Part shown: one piece after another, positions 1-7,583 of the stretch | Numbering within the stretch: the stretch's first letter is position 1 | Layout: each line of letters begins with the position of its first letter | Source of the DNA: Alphaproteobacteria bacterium | GTDB taxonomy: Bacteria > Pseudomonadota > Alphaproteobacteria > Rhodobacterales > Rhodobacteraceae | Reading direction: 5' to 3' | Assembly: GCA_030429495.1 (NCBI GenBank) | Contig: JAUIFH010000002.1 | Span: 186,001-250,000 of the forward strand | DNA length: 64,000 nt | Translations under genes and position numbers: made by a program | The notes under the pieces: generated by a model | Databases searched by the model: none | What the model was told of the DNA's origin: nothing | The model's input: only the letters and a program-made list of their open reading frames with translations

Positions 1-208
1 GAGCCGTGTTCGCCGGATTACCATCGAGGCCGATAGCGTCGTAGCGGACGAAGTCCTGCTGGAGACGAGCGCGGGGGTCCACGACAACCTCGAAGGCATC
101 GCTGTCTGGCGGGATGGGGCAGGCGATACCCACCTCACCATGATCTCGGACGACAACTTTCTGCCCGTGCAGCGCACCGAGATCGTGGACTACCGGGTTG
201 TCGAATGA
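1..208 (+). CDS. Phytase-like esterase, C-terminal fragment
   Basis: The reading frame is open from base 2 to a TGA at 206-208 and gives the last 68 residues of a protein cut by the window edge. By hand alignment its last 50 residues match the C-terminus of the gene at 3981-4883 at 29 of 50 positions, sharing the segments LLET, DN.EGI..WRD and ISDDNFLP. That gene belongs to the secreted esterase-like activity of phytase family (a beta-propeller fold), so this is a paralogue. The substrate is unknown. The missing N-terminus prevents any statement on a signal peptide. The next gene follows on the same strand but has its own promoter-like sequence. Confidence 0.75.
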   Translation, partial: SRVRRITIEADSVVADEVLLETSAGVHDNLEGIAVWRDGAGDTHLTMISDDNFLPVQRTEIVDYRVVE

Positions 209-209
209 C

Positions 210-238
210 TTGACCCAAACAGACCGAGGGCGTAGATG
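210..238 (+). promoter_or_regulatory. Candidate promoter of yhhQ
   Basis: TTGACC at 210-215 and TAGATG at 233-238 are separated by 17 bases, about 60 bases before the ATG at 296. The -35 half is good and the -10 half weak, as is common in Rhodobacteraceae promoters. Not tested. Confidence 0.4.
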
Positions 239-244
239 CCGCCC

Positions 245-260
245 GTTCCCGATCGGGAAC
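245..260. promoter_or_regulatory. Perfect 16-bp palindrome before yhhQ
   Basis: GTTCCCGATCGGGAAC is a perfect palindrome lying just after the candidate -10 element, where a repressor would cover the transcription start. No preQ1 riboswitch was recognised in this leader. A protein-bound operator is the simplest reading; a short hairpin in the transcript is the alternative. Confidence 0.4.
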
Positions 261-295
261 CAAGTCTCCGCGACCTTGTCAAAACGGAAAGATCA

Positions 296-919
296 ATGAC
301 CCGCTCACTCGTTCCTGGCATTCTTGCCATGGCCGCCATCGTCGTGGCCTCCAACATCCTCGTGCAGTTCCTGTTCGGCCAATGGCTGACCTGGGGCGCC
401 TTCACCTATCCCCTCGCCTTCCTCGTCACCGACGTGATGAACCGCGTTTACGGCCCTGCCGCCGCGCGCCGTGTCGTCCTCGCGGGGTTCATCGTGGGTC
501 TTGTCTGTTCCTTCATCGGGACGCGGATCATGGGGGAATTCGGCCCGCTCGTGACGTTGCGCATCGCGGCGGGGTCGGGACTCGCGTTCCTGACGGCGCA
601 GTTACTTGATGTCGCGATCTTCGACCGGCTGCGCGCCGCGTCATGGTGGAAGGCGCCGCTTGTCTCGACGCTGTTCGGTTCGGCCGTCGATACTGCGATC
701 TTCTTCACCGTCGCCTTCGCCGGCGTGCTGAGTTTCCTCGAACCGGGCAAGGACGTGAGTTGGGCGGGCGAGATGCTGCCGCTGCTGGGGCATGGACCCG
801 TCGTACCGCTCTGGGTATCGCTCGCCACGGCGGACTGGATTGTGAAACTATCGCTCGCAATTGTGGCGCTTGTCCCATTCCGGGCGATTGTTACAAGACT
901 GACAGCAAAAGTTGCGTAA
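296..919 (+). CDS. yhhQ: Queuosine precursor transporter (YhhQ family)
   Basis: A 207-residue integral membrane protein with about six hydrophobic segments. It belongs to the YhhQ/DUF165 family, which imports preQ0/preQ1 for queuosine tRNA modification. The family signature is visible near residues 31-53 (WGAFTYPLAFLVTDVMNRVYG region: aromatic start, TDxxNRxYG end), followed by the usual glycine-rich helices. The ATG at 296 is chosen because the protein then begins directly with the first hydrophobic helix; an upstream in-frame ATG at 236 would add 20 polar residues across the palindrome. A purine-rich GGAAAGA sits before 296. Length matches the family (about 220). Confidence 0.88.
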   Translation: MTRSLVPGILAMAAIVVASNILVQFLFGQWLTWGAFTYPLAFLVTDVMNRVYGPAAARRVVLAGFIVGLVCSFIGTRIMGEFGPLVTLRIAAGSGLAFLTAQLLDVAIFDRLRAASWWKAPLVSTLFGSAVDTAIFFTVAFAGVLSFLEPGKDVSWAGEMLPLLGHGPVVPLWVSLATADWIVKLSLAIVALVPFRAIVTRLTAKVA

Positions 920-925
920 AAACGT

Positions 926-954
926 TTGACAGACACAATATCTGTGGCAACCTG
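926..954 (+). promoter_or_regulatory. Candidate promoter of the structured RNA locus
   Basis: A perfect TTGACA at 926-931 starts seven bases after the yhhQ stop. With 17-bp spacing the -10 is AACCTG (949-954), which is weak. It is the only plausible promoter before the RNA described next. Start site not known. Confidence 0.35.
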
Positions 955-972
955 TGGATAACGGCAACGCAG

Positions 973-990
973 AGAAAGGAGGTGATCCAG
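973..990 (+). promoter_or_regulatory. 18-nt extended Shine-Dalgarno sequence
   Basis: AGAAAGGAGGTGATCCAG is a perfect 18-base complement of the 16S rRNA 3-prime end as generally known for alphaproteobacteria. Typical sites pair 4-7 bases. The AGGAGG core (977-982) ends 7 bases before the GTG at 990, ideal spacing for initiation. The match stops where 16S continues beyond the tail helix, so it is not an rRNA gene remnant. Confidence 0.75.
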
Positions 991-1046
991 TGTCTAGAGT
1001 GATATTGGAGAGAGGTGTCGGGACAGTCAGGGGGGCGTGGGCCTAA
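990..1046 (+). CDS. 18-residue leader or small protein
   Basis: GTG at 990 to TAA at 1044-1046 encodes MSRVILERGVGTVRGAWA. It is directly preceded by the extended ribosome-binding sequence, which argues strongly that it is translated. The peptide is basic, with no membrane segment and no run of one amino acid, so classical amino-acid attenuation is not obvious. Its codons cover the 5-prime arms of two long-range RNA helices. Whether the peptide itself acts or only its translation matters cannot be told from sequence. Confidence 0.5.
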   Translation: MSRVILERGVGTVRGAWA

Positions 1047-1128
1047 GGGTAGCATCTTGGGCTTTGAACCCTGACTGGGCCTAGTCGAGCTTCGACACCC
1101 TAACTGGCCCATCTCCGTAGATCTCGGA

Positions 1129-1156
1129 GGGCCGCTCCAAACCGGAGCGGCCCTTT
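1129..1156 (+). terminator. Intrinsic terminator of the structured RNA
   Basis: GGGCCGCTCC (1129-1138) and GGAGCGGCCC (1144-1153) form a perfect 10-bp GC-rich stem with a 5-base loop, followed by TTTCCGTTT. It lies upstream of arfB on the same strand, so it ends or attenuates the upstream RNA. Confidence 0.8.
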
Positions 1157-1272
1157 CCGTTTGCGCGTCGCGGTTTCGGTGTGTGTCATACAGCCGGCGG
1201 CGGGCCTGCATTTAGGCTGCCGGCGGGGGCCGCCCGATTGCCTTGCGGGGCGGCTTCGGCGACAACGGGGAC

Positions 1273-1692
1273 ATGCTGCGTATCACTGACGATATTGCCA
1301 TCGCTGACTGGGAACTGACCGAGAGCTTTTCGCGGTCGTCCGGGCCTGGTGGCCAGAACGTCAACAAGGTGGAGACGGCGGTGGAACTGCGGTTCGAGGC
1401 GGCGCGAAGCCCGAACCTGCCGGAACCGGTCAAGAAGCGATTGAAACGGCTGGCCGGACGGCGCTGGACGCTCGACGGTGCCATCGTGATCCGCGCGGAA
1501 GAGACGCGCAGCCAGCTTCGGAACCGCGAACTCGCCCGGGAGCGGCTGGCGGAAATGATCCGCGCCGCGCTGGTCGCGCCGAAGCGGCGCATCGCGACGA
1601 AACCGACGCTGGGAAGCAAGCGGCGGCGGCTTGCCGCGAAGACGGCGCGGGGCCAGGTCAAGGCCCTGCGCGGCAAGGTCGAGGAAGACTGA
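1273..1692 (+). CDS. arfB: Alternative ribosome-rescue factor ArfB
   Basis: A 139-residue peptidyl-tRNA hydrolase of the YaeJ/ArfB family that releases nascent chains from ribosomes stalled without a stop codon. The catalytic GGQ lies at residues 26-28 within SSGPGGQNVNKV, the class I release-factor signature. The C-terminus is the lysine/arginine-rich tail that ArfB threads into the empty mRNA channel (KRRIATKPTLGSKRRR region). The ATG at 1273 gives the usual MLRIT start and length (E. coli 140); an earlier in-frame start at 1243 would add ten non-conserved residues. It lacks a codon-recognition domain, so it is not RF1/RF2. Confidence 0.93.
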   Translation: MLRITDDIAIADWELTESFSRSSGPGGQNVNKVETAVELRFEAARSPNLPEPVKKRLKRLAGRRWTLDGAIVIRAEETRSQLRNRELARERLAEMIRAALVAPKRRIATKPTLGSKRRRLAAKTARGQVKALRGKVEED

Positions 1693-1796
1693 CCGCCCGG
1701 CGCCGCGGATTGCGAAAATCGCCGTGGCAAAGGGTTGCGGATCGGCGCGATTGCGCCGACAACCATAGTAAGCGCGCCGAGGGACACCACGCGAAC

Positions 1797-3215
1797 ATGC
1801 TGAAGAAAGCCGTCATGCTCGTTTCGGGCAATGCCTTCGGGTCGGCGCTGCTTCTTGCGCGGAATCTGATCGTCGCTCGGCTTATCAGCCCCGAGGACTA
1901 CGGCATCGCGGCGACTTTCGCGATCTCGATGTCTCTGGTCGAGATGCTCTCCTATCTCGGGCTGAATCAGATGATCGTTGTCGACAAGAACGGCGACGAT
2001 CCGCACATGCAGCGCGCGCTTCAGGGCTTTCAGCTTATGCGTGGCATGTTTTCGAGCCTGGTCCTGTTCCTTATCGCCCGGCCCTATGCCGCGTTCCTCG
2101 GCATCGAACATATTGCCTGGGCCTACCAGCTTATCGCGGCGATTCCGCTGATGAACGGTTTGCAGCACTACGACATGCACCGGCTCAAGCGCCACTTGAA
2201 CTTCAGGCCGTCTGTCATCGTGCAGTCGATGCCGCCGCTGGTGTCGGTTCTGGCGCTCTGGCCGCTTGCGCTGATCTACAACGACTACCGGATCATGCTC
2301 GTCTCGCTTCTGGTGCAAGCGGGGTCGATGGTGGCGCTGTCGCACCTGACGGCAGAACGGCGTTACGGCCTCGCCCTCGATTTCTCGATCATGCGGCGGG
2401 CGACGATATTCGGCTGGCCGCTGCTGTTGAATGGAGTTCTCCTGTTCGGCGTCTTCAACGGTGAGCGGTTGATCGTCGGGCACGAACTGGGGATGAGCCA
2501 GCTTGCCATGTTCTCGATGGCCGTCACGCTGACCCTGACGCCGACACTTGTTCTTGCCGGCGCCTGCCAGTCGCTGTTCCTGCCAAGCCTGAGCGGCGCG
2601 CGCGACAAGCCCGGCTCCTTCCAGTGGCTTGGCGTCGCCGCGATCGAGGCGGGGCTGGCGATCGGGCTTCTCCTGATGCTTGGCGTGATGCTTCTGGGCG
2701 GTCCGCTCGTCTACCTCCTCCTCGGTGAGAAATATCTGCCGATCCTCGACATTCTGGTGCCGATCACGGTCGTACAGGCGATCCGCGTGGCGAAGTCGGG
2801 CAGTTCGACGGTTGCCCTGTCAAAGGAACGGTCGGGTAACGCGGCCATGTCGAACCTCTTCCGCGTTGTTTCCTTGCCGGTTTCTTGGATCGCGGTGATC
2901 GAGACGGGCAATCTGATGGCGGTGATCTTCATCGCCATGGTGGCGGAGTTGCTGGGCTACCTCTTCGCGCTTTACCTGGCGGCACGGCGCACCGGCCTTA
3001 AGCTCGGCCCGCTTCTCGTGCCGACGGGGATGGTGTTTCTGACGGCTGCCGCCGCGCTTCTCGACAACCTGACGACGCCACCCAGCGCGAACCTCGCCGC
3101 CCATCTGAGCCACTGGTCGCTTTGGCCGGTGGTCCTGTGCGGATTGGTGGCGCTGGGGCTGATGAAGAACCTGCGCGGCTATCTCGTCCGGCGGTTCCGC
3201 GCGCGGAACCACTAG
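1797..3215 (+). CDS. Polysaccharide flippase (Wzx/MOP superfamily)
   Basis: A 472-residue membrane protein with about 12-14 hydrophobic helices, starting MLKKAVMLVSGNAFGSALLL and containing RLISPEDYGIAATF, typical of polysaccharide transporters of the MOP superfamily. Its expected role is to move undecaprenyl-linked repeat units across the inner membrane for polymerisation. The ATG at 1797 is preferred because the upstream extension (from 1710) is polar and unlike the family; GAGGGAC precedes it. It opens the exopolysaccharide locus. Its stop overlaps that of the convergent acyltransferase gene in a shared CTAG at 3212-3215. Confidence 0.85.
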   Translation: MLKKAVMLVSGNAFGSALLLARNLIVARLISPEDYGIAATFAISMSLVEMLSYLGLNQMIVVDKNGDDPHMQRALQGFQLMRGMFSSLVLFLIARPYAAFLGIEHIAWAYQLIAAIPLMNGLQHYDMHRLKRHLNFRPSVIVQSMPPLVSVLALWPLALIYNDYRIMLVSLLVQAGSMVALSHLTAERRYGLALDFSIMRRATIFGWPLLLNGVLLFGVFNGERLIVGHELGMSQLAMFSMAVTLTLTPTLVLAGACQSLFLPSLSGARDKPGSFQWLGVAAIEAGLAIGLLLMLGVMLLGGPLVYLLLGEKYLPILDILVPITVVQAIRVAKSGSSTVALSKERSGNAAMSNLFRVVSLPVSWIAVIETGNLMAVIFIAMVAELLGYLFALYLAARRTGLKLGPLLVPTGMVFLTAAAALLDNLTTPPSANLAAHLSHWSLWPVVLCGLVALGLMKNLRGYLVRRFRARNH

Positions 3216-3793
3216 CCTTCGGTCTCGCTCTCCGGTCTGCGCCGCTCGCCGACGATCTTGGCGGGGCTGCCGGCGACGATGGCGAAGGACGGAACGTCCC
3301 GCCGAACGACCGCCCCTGCGCCAATGACGGCGCCGTCGCCGATGGTCACCCCGGCCAGAACCACGGCGCCGTAGCCAAGCCAGACATCGCGCCCGATGAT
3401 GATATCGGCCTCATCCATTGCCTGTTCGTTGACCGGCGCGCCATCGTCGTAACGGTAGCTTGCCGCAGTGATCATGACGGACGGCCCGATCAGAACATCG
3501 TCGCCAAGCACCACCCGCGCCGTGCCGGGCCCGGCCCAGATGCTCGTATAGGCGCCGATATTGACGCGGTCACCAAGTGTGATGTTGCGACCGTTGGCGA
3601 AGCTCGCAGTCGGGCTGATGCGCTGCACGCCCTTGCGGGTCACGTGCCGCAGTTCGGCGACGTGGGTGTAGTTGTAATAGTTCAGAACCTTCAGCCCATG
3701 GGCATAGGCGCGCGGGTCCAAGGCGGCCGCGACAAGGCGCAGCAGCCGTTGCAGCCGCGTCGTCCGCTTCTTTTCGGTCCTGCCACTCACCAT
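3212..3793 (-). CDS. Hexapeptide-repeat acyltransferase (WcaF/LbH type)
   Basis: A 193-residue protein with left-handed beta-helix hexapeptide repeats from about residue 65 (ISPTASFANGRNITLGDRV) to the end (VWLGYGAVVLAGVTIGDGAV, then PAKIVGERR). This is the pattern of sugar O-acetyltransferases of the WcaF/colanic acid type, which decorate polysaccharide repeat units from acetyl-CoA. The ATG at 3793 follows AGGGGGATGCG, a good ribosome-binding site; a longer frame from 3880 lacks one. It is convergent with the flippase gene. Acceptor sugar and acyl group are not predictable. Confidence 0.82.
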   Translation of the reverse strand: MVSGRTEKKRTTRLQRLLRLVAAALDPRAYAHGLKVLNYYNYTHVAELRHVTRKGVQRISPTASFANGRNITLGDRVNIGAYTSIWAGPGTARVVLGDDVLIGPSVMITAASYRYDDGAPVNEQAMDEADIIIGRDVWLGYGAVVLAGVTIGDGAVIGAGAVVRRDVPSFAIVAGSPAKIVGERRRPESETEG

Positions 3794-3980
3794 CGCATCC
3801 CCCTGTTGCCCGCCAATGGCGATGATGCCGAAGCGCGCCCGCAGGGTAAACCGGATCGCGCCGCCGTCAATGTGCGACACGGCGCTGCGGTTCGTGCGTC
3901 TGGCGGCGACGGCGGCGAATTGCTACCAAACGGTAACCGCCCTGCTGGCACCCCGCCGGTCGGGTCGCGGTGGAGGTCCG

Positions 3981-4883
3981 ATGTCCGCGTGGCGTGTCCC
4001 GTTTCCGATCCGATGGCTTGCGCCGGCGGCGCTGGCCCTCGCTTGTGGACTGACCGCCCCGGCGACTGCCGCAGAGCTAAAACAGCGCGGCGTGTACCAC
4101 TGGTCGGAGGACAGCGACACTTTCGGCGGCTTCTCCGGCCTCGCGGTCCTGCCGGACGGCGTCGGGCTCTGGACGGTAAGCGACGCCGGATGGCTGCTGC
4201 GGGCGAAGATCGCGCGCGATGCAGCCGGCCGCGTGGAGGGGATCACGACGGAATGGCAGGGGCGGTTCATCGACAACCACGGCAAGCCCGTCGAAGGGTT
4301 CACCGCCGATGCCGAGGCACTTGCGGCAGCGCCGGACGGAACGCTCTATGTCGGGTTTGAAAGCTATGCACGGGTGGCCGCCTTTCATCCGCCCGACATG
4401 GTCCCTGAGCCGCAGCATCGCTGGGACCGATTCCGCCCCCTTTGGGGTAACGAAGGCATCGAGGCCTTGGCGCTGCGGCCGGAAGGGGGACTTCTCGCGG
4501 TGATCGAGACACCGCGTGCCGATGCGTTGAGAACGCTGTTTGGCGACGGGCGGGTCTGGCGTGACGGCCCGCCGCTTCCGGCGAACGGCGGATATGCCGC
4601 GGCGGATGCAACATTCGGGCCCGACGGGCGGTTCTATCTGCTGGAAAGGCGTTTTGCCTTCACTGCGGGCTACGCGACGCGAATTCGACGGTTCGACTAC
4701 CGGGATGGCCATTTTGGCCCCGGCGAAACGCTTCTGGAAACACGACCGGGCACCCTTGATAACATGGAGGGGATCAGTCTGTGGCGCGATGCCGGCGGTA
4801 GGACGGTCGTGAGCCTGATTTCGGACGACAATTTCCTGCCGATCCAGAATACGCTTCTCGTCGAATACGATCTGGTCGAGTGA
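3981..4883 (+). CDS. Secreted esterase-like phytase family protein
   Basis: A 300-residue protein starting MSAWRVPFPIRWLAPAALAL with a signal peptide ending near APATAAELKQ. The mature part has beta-propeller blades with the family motifs GGFSGLAVLPDG, EGFTADAEAL, NEGIEALALRPEG and DNMEGISLW, matching the esterase-like activity of phytase domain. The ATG at 3981 has a clear GGAGG five bases upstream. It is a paralogue of the fragment at 1-208. In other bacteria these are secreted or periplasmic and of poorly defined substrate; nothing here ties it directly to the polymer. Confidence 0.82.
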   Translation: MSAWRVPFPIRWLAPAALALACGLTAPATAAELKQRGVYHWSEDSDTFGGFSGLAVLPDGVGLWTVSDAGWLLRAKIARDAAGRVEGITTEWQGRFIDNHGKPVEGFTADAEALAAAPDGTLYVGFESYARVAAFHPPDMVPEPQHRWDRFRPLWGNEGIEALALRPEGGLLAVIETPRADALRTLFGDGRVWRDGPPLPANGGYAAADATFGPDGRFYLLERRFAFTAGYATRIRRFDYRDGHFGPGETLLETRPGTLDNMEGISLWRDAGGRTVVSLISDDNFLPIQNTLLVEYDLVE

Positions 4884-5071
4884 GTGCCATTGTCGCGGCT
4901 TCCCGGACCGTGACGGCGGCGGGGCGGATAGGCTTTGCCAACCGCCCCCTGCTCGGCTAAAAACGGGCGGGAATTTCCCAGCGCCGGCAGATAATTGCGC
5001 CGGAAGGAAGTGTGCGCCCGGCCCAGTCGCCGCGGCGCAGAAAAGTAGCCGAAGCGAGCGCGAGGCCCTTT

Positions 5072-6385
5072 GTGAAGATTGCAGTTTTCGGACTTGGTTA
5101 TGTTGGCATCGTCTCGGCCGCGTGTCTGGCGCGCGACGGGCATGAGGTGATCGGTGTCGATCCGCAGCAGGCGAAGGTCGACCTCGTCAACGGCGGGCAG
5201 CCCCCGATCATCGAGAAGAACGTGGGCGAACTGGTCGCGGAGGCGGTGAAATCCGGCGCCCTGCGCGCCACGACCTCGGCCGCTGAAGCAATTGAATTCG
5301 CCGATCTGAGCCTTGTCTGCGTCGGTACGCCGTCGCGCAAGAACGGCTCACTTGAGACCGGCGCGGTGGAGCGGGTCTGCGAAGAGATCGGCGCGGCGGT
5401 GGGGGCCAAGGGCCGTGACCATCTTGTTGTCATCCGCTCCACCATCCTTCCCGGCACGATGCGGAATGTGGTGATCCCGGCGTTGACTCGGGCGGCGGGG
5501 AGTGGCGCGAAGCACCTCAAGGTCGCGAACAACCCCGAATTCCTGCGTGAATCGACCGCCGTCTACGACTACGATAACCCGCCGAAGACCGTCGTGGGCT
5601 CGGACGATCCCGCCGTGGCCGAGGCTGTTCTGTCGCTTTACGCCGACCTGCCGGGGCCGAAGATCGCGACGAGGCTCGAAATCGGCGAGATGGTGAAATA
5701 CGCCGACAACGCCTGGCACGCGGTCAAGGTGTCCTTCGCGAACGAGATCGGGAATATCGCGCAGGCCGTGGGCGTCGACAGCTGGGACGTGATGGACATC
5801 TTCTGTCAGGACACGAAGCTGAATATCTCATCCTACTACATGAAGCCGGGCTTTGCCTTCGGTGGGTCCTGCCTGCCCAAGGATGTGCGCGCGCTGACCT
5901 TCAAGGGCCGCGATCTGGACCTTGATCTGCCGCTTCTGAATTCGGTTCTGGCGACCAATGCCGAACAAGTCGAACGCGCGATCGAGATGGTCGCGGACTA
6001 TGGGTTGCGCAACATTTCCTTCATGGGGATCAGCTTCAAGGCCGGCACCGACGACCTGCGCGAAAGCCCCTTGGTGACGCTCGTGGAACGGCTGATCGGC
6101 AAGGGCTTCAGCCTCAAGATCTATGACCGGAATGTGCACCTGTCGCGGCTTCTGGGCGCAAACCGCGCCTACATCGAAGGGGCGATTCCGCATATCGCGG
6201 AAATCCTGTCGGATGACCTCGACACTGTTCTCAGCCACGGTGATCTGGTGATCGTCGGAAACCCGGCGCCAGAGTTCAAGTTCATCGGGGCGAAGCTGCG
6301 CGGGGATCAGAAGGTGCTCGACCTCGCCCGCATCCCGGGCCTCGGGGCCGAGCTTGGGGAGCGGTACCGTGGCATCAACTGGTAA
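5072..6385 (+). CDS. algD: GDP-mannose 6-dehydrogenase
   Basis: A 437-residue protein that oxidises GDP-mannose to GDP-mannuronate with two NAD+. It resembles Pseudomonas AlgD (436 residues) along its whole length: NAD-binding GLGYVG near the N-terminus, GDDLRES-like and SFKAGTDDLRESPLV segments, NPEFLREST, and the catalytic cysteine in GFAFGGSCLPKDVRAL. The start is a GTG at 5072 (VKIAVFGLGYVG) after GAGG; the family begins at this point. It overlaps the downstream glycosyltransferase start, indicating co-translation. It implies that the polymer contains mannuronic acid or a derivative. No GDP-mannose synthesis gene lies in the window. Confidence 0.92.
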   Translation: MKIAVFGLGYVGIVSAACLARDGHEVIGVDPQQAKVDLVNGGQPPIIEKNVGELVAEAVKSGALRATTSAAEAIEFADLSLVCVGTPSRKNGSLETGAVERVCEEIGAAVGAKGRDHLVVIRSTILPGTMRNVVIPALTRAAGSGAKHLKVANNPEFLRESTAVYDYDNPPKTVVGSDDPAVAEAVLSLYADLPGPKIATRLEIGEMVKYADNAWHAVKVSFANEIGNIAQAVGVDSWDVMDIFCQDTKLNISSYYMKPGFAFGGSCLPKDVRALTFKGRDLDLDLPLLNSVLATNAEQVERAIEMVADYGLRNISFMGISFKAGTDDLRESPLVTLVERLIGKGFSLKIYDRNVHLSRLLGANRAYIEGAIPHIAEILSDDLDTVLSHGDLVIVGNPAPEFKFIGAKLRGDQKVLDLARIPGLGAELGERYRGINW

Positions 6386-7583
6386 GGGCGCGGGCCGCCG
6401 CGTCCTGATCGTCGTTGAAAACCTGCCGGTCCCCTTCGACCGCCGGGTCTGGGCCGAGGCGACGACCTTGGCCGCCGAGGGCTACACGGTTTCGGTCGTC
6501 TCACCCACCGGCAAGGGGTTCGAGGCGGAATACGAGTTTCTCGACGGCGTCCACGTCTACCGCCACAAGCTGCCGCCCGAAGGCAATTCGGCCGTGGGCT
6601 ATCTGCGCGAATACGGCTCGGCGCTCTGGAATGAGCTGCGGCTGGCGCTGAAGGCAAAGCGCGAGCAGGGCGTGGATATCCTGCATGGGTGCAACCCGCC
6701 CGACCTGATCTTCCTTGTCGCCTGGGTGATGCGGCTGTTCGGGGTGCGTTACCTCTTCGATCACCACGACATCTGCCCCGAGCTTTACGAGGTGAAGTTC
6801 GGCAAACGCGGCGTGCTGTGGCGGGCGATGGTGTTTTTCGAGTGGCTGACGTTCAAGACGGCGCTCGTCTCCATCGCCACCAATGAAAGCTATGCCGAGA
6901 TTGCCCGCCGTCGCGGCGGCATGGCGGCCGAGGATGTGTTTGTCGTCCGCTCCGGCCCCAAGATCGAAAAGCTTGAGATCAGGCCGCCGAAGGCAGAACT
7001 GAAGAAGGGTGCGCGTTTCCTGATCGGCTATGTCGGCGTGATCGGTCAGCAAGAAGGGCTGGACCTTCTGGTCGAGACGGCGCAGCACCTGACCGGGCCG
7101 ATGGGCCGTACGGATGTGCATTTCGGGATCGTCGGTGGCGGGCCTGCTTTGGAGGAGGTGCAGGCGGACGTGCGGGCGAAGAGGCTGGAAAGCTACTTCA
7201 CCTTCACCGGACGCGCGCCGGATGACCTGTTGCTCGACATGCTCAATACCGCCGATATCTGCGTGAACCCTGACCGGGTGACCACGATGAACGACCTCAG
7301 CACCATGAACAAGATCATGGAATACATGACCCTTGGCAAACCCATCGTTCAGTTCGAACTGAAGGAAGGCCGGGCATCGGCCGCCGAGGCGTCGCTATAC
7401 GCGCGGCCGAACGATCCGAAGGACTTCGCCGAGAAGATTGCCCAACTGATGGACGACCCGGACGCGCGGGAGAGGATGGGCCAGATCGGCCGGGCGCGGA
7501 TCGAGGCGAACCTGAGCTGGGCGCATTCGGTGCCGCATCTGCTGGCTGCCTATGACCGGGCCTTCGCGAAGATGGGCCGCTAG
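6369..7583 (+). CDS. Glycosyltransferase family 4-like
   Basis: A 404-residue GT-B fold enzyme. The N-terminal half shows VLIVVENLPVPFDRRVWAEA, the C-terminal half IGYVGVIGQQEGLDLLVETA and a donor-binding segment with NDLSTMNKIMEYMTLGKPIV, where family 4 enzymes hold the nucleotide-sugar phosphates. The start is uncertain: GTG at 6369, inside the end of algD, has GGGGAG upstream; an ATG at 6354 is possible. Overlap with algD suggests that it uses or follows the GDP-linked donor made there, but donor and acceptor are not predictable. It ends in a CTAG shared with the convergent rhomboid gene. Confidence 0.82.
   Translation: MASTGKGAGRRVLIVVENLPVPFDRRVWAEATTLAAEGYTVSVVSPTGKGFEAEYEFLDGVHVYRHKLPPEGNSAVGYLREYGSALWNELRLALKAKREQGVDILHGCNPPDLIFLVAWVMRLFGVRYLFDHHDICPELYEVKFGKRGVLWRAMVFFEWLTFKTALVSIATNESYAEIARRRGGMAAEDVFVVRSGPKIEKLEIRPPKAELKKGARFLIGYVGVIGQQEGLDLLVETAQHLTGPMGRTDVHFGIVGGGPALEEVQADVRAKRLESYFTFTGRAPDDLLLDMLNTADICVNPDRVTTMNDLSTMNKIMEYMTLGKPIVQFELKEGRASAAEASLYARPNDPKDFAEKIAQLMDDPDARERMGQIGRARIEANLSWAHSVPHLLAAYDRAFAKMGR

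Larger units (their letters stand above)
961..1160 (+). ncRNA. Structured RNA with leader ORF and terminator
   Basis: A stretch of about 200 bases between yhhQ and arfB with extensive pairing potential. GGTGTCG (1014-1020) pairs with CGACACC (1093-1099). CAGTCAGGG (1024-1032) pairs with CCCTGACTG (1069-1077). A competing hairpin pairs GGGCC (1077-1081) with GGCCC (1106-1110) around GTCGA/TCGAC (1084-1088/1092-1096). A small hairpin 1113-1129 precedes a strong terminator. It starts with a strong ribosome-binding sequence and an 18-codon ORF lying over the 5-prime arms of the long-range helices, so translation should switch the fold. I do not recognise an Rfam family. It could be a small regulatory RNA, a leader-peptide mRNA or a dual-function RNA. 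Confidence 0.55.

Noticed and set aside
209-295. preQ1 riboswitch before yhhQ
   Set aside because: The leader is under 60 bases and contains a simple palindrome, without the A-rich tail and pseudoknot pattern of preQ1 aptamers.
973-990. Fragment of an antisense 16S rRNA gene
   Set aside because: The match stops after 18 bases, exactly at the start codon of a small ORF with ideal spacing. A gene remnant would continue into the 16S helix 45 sequence, which it does not.
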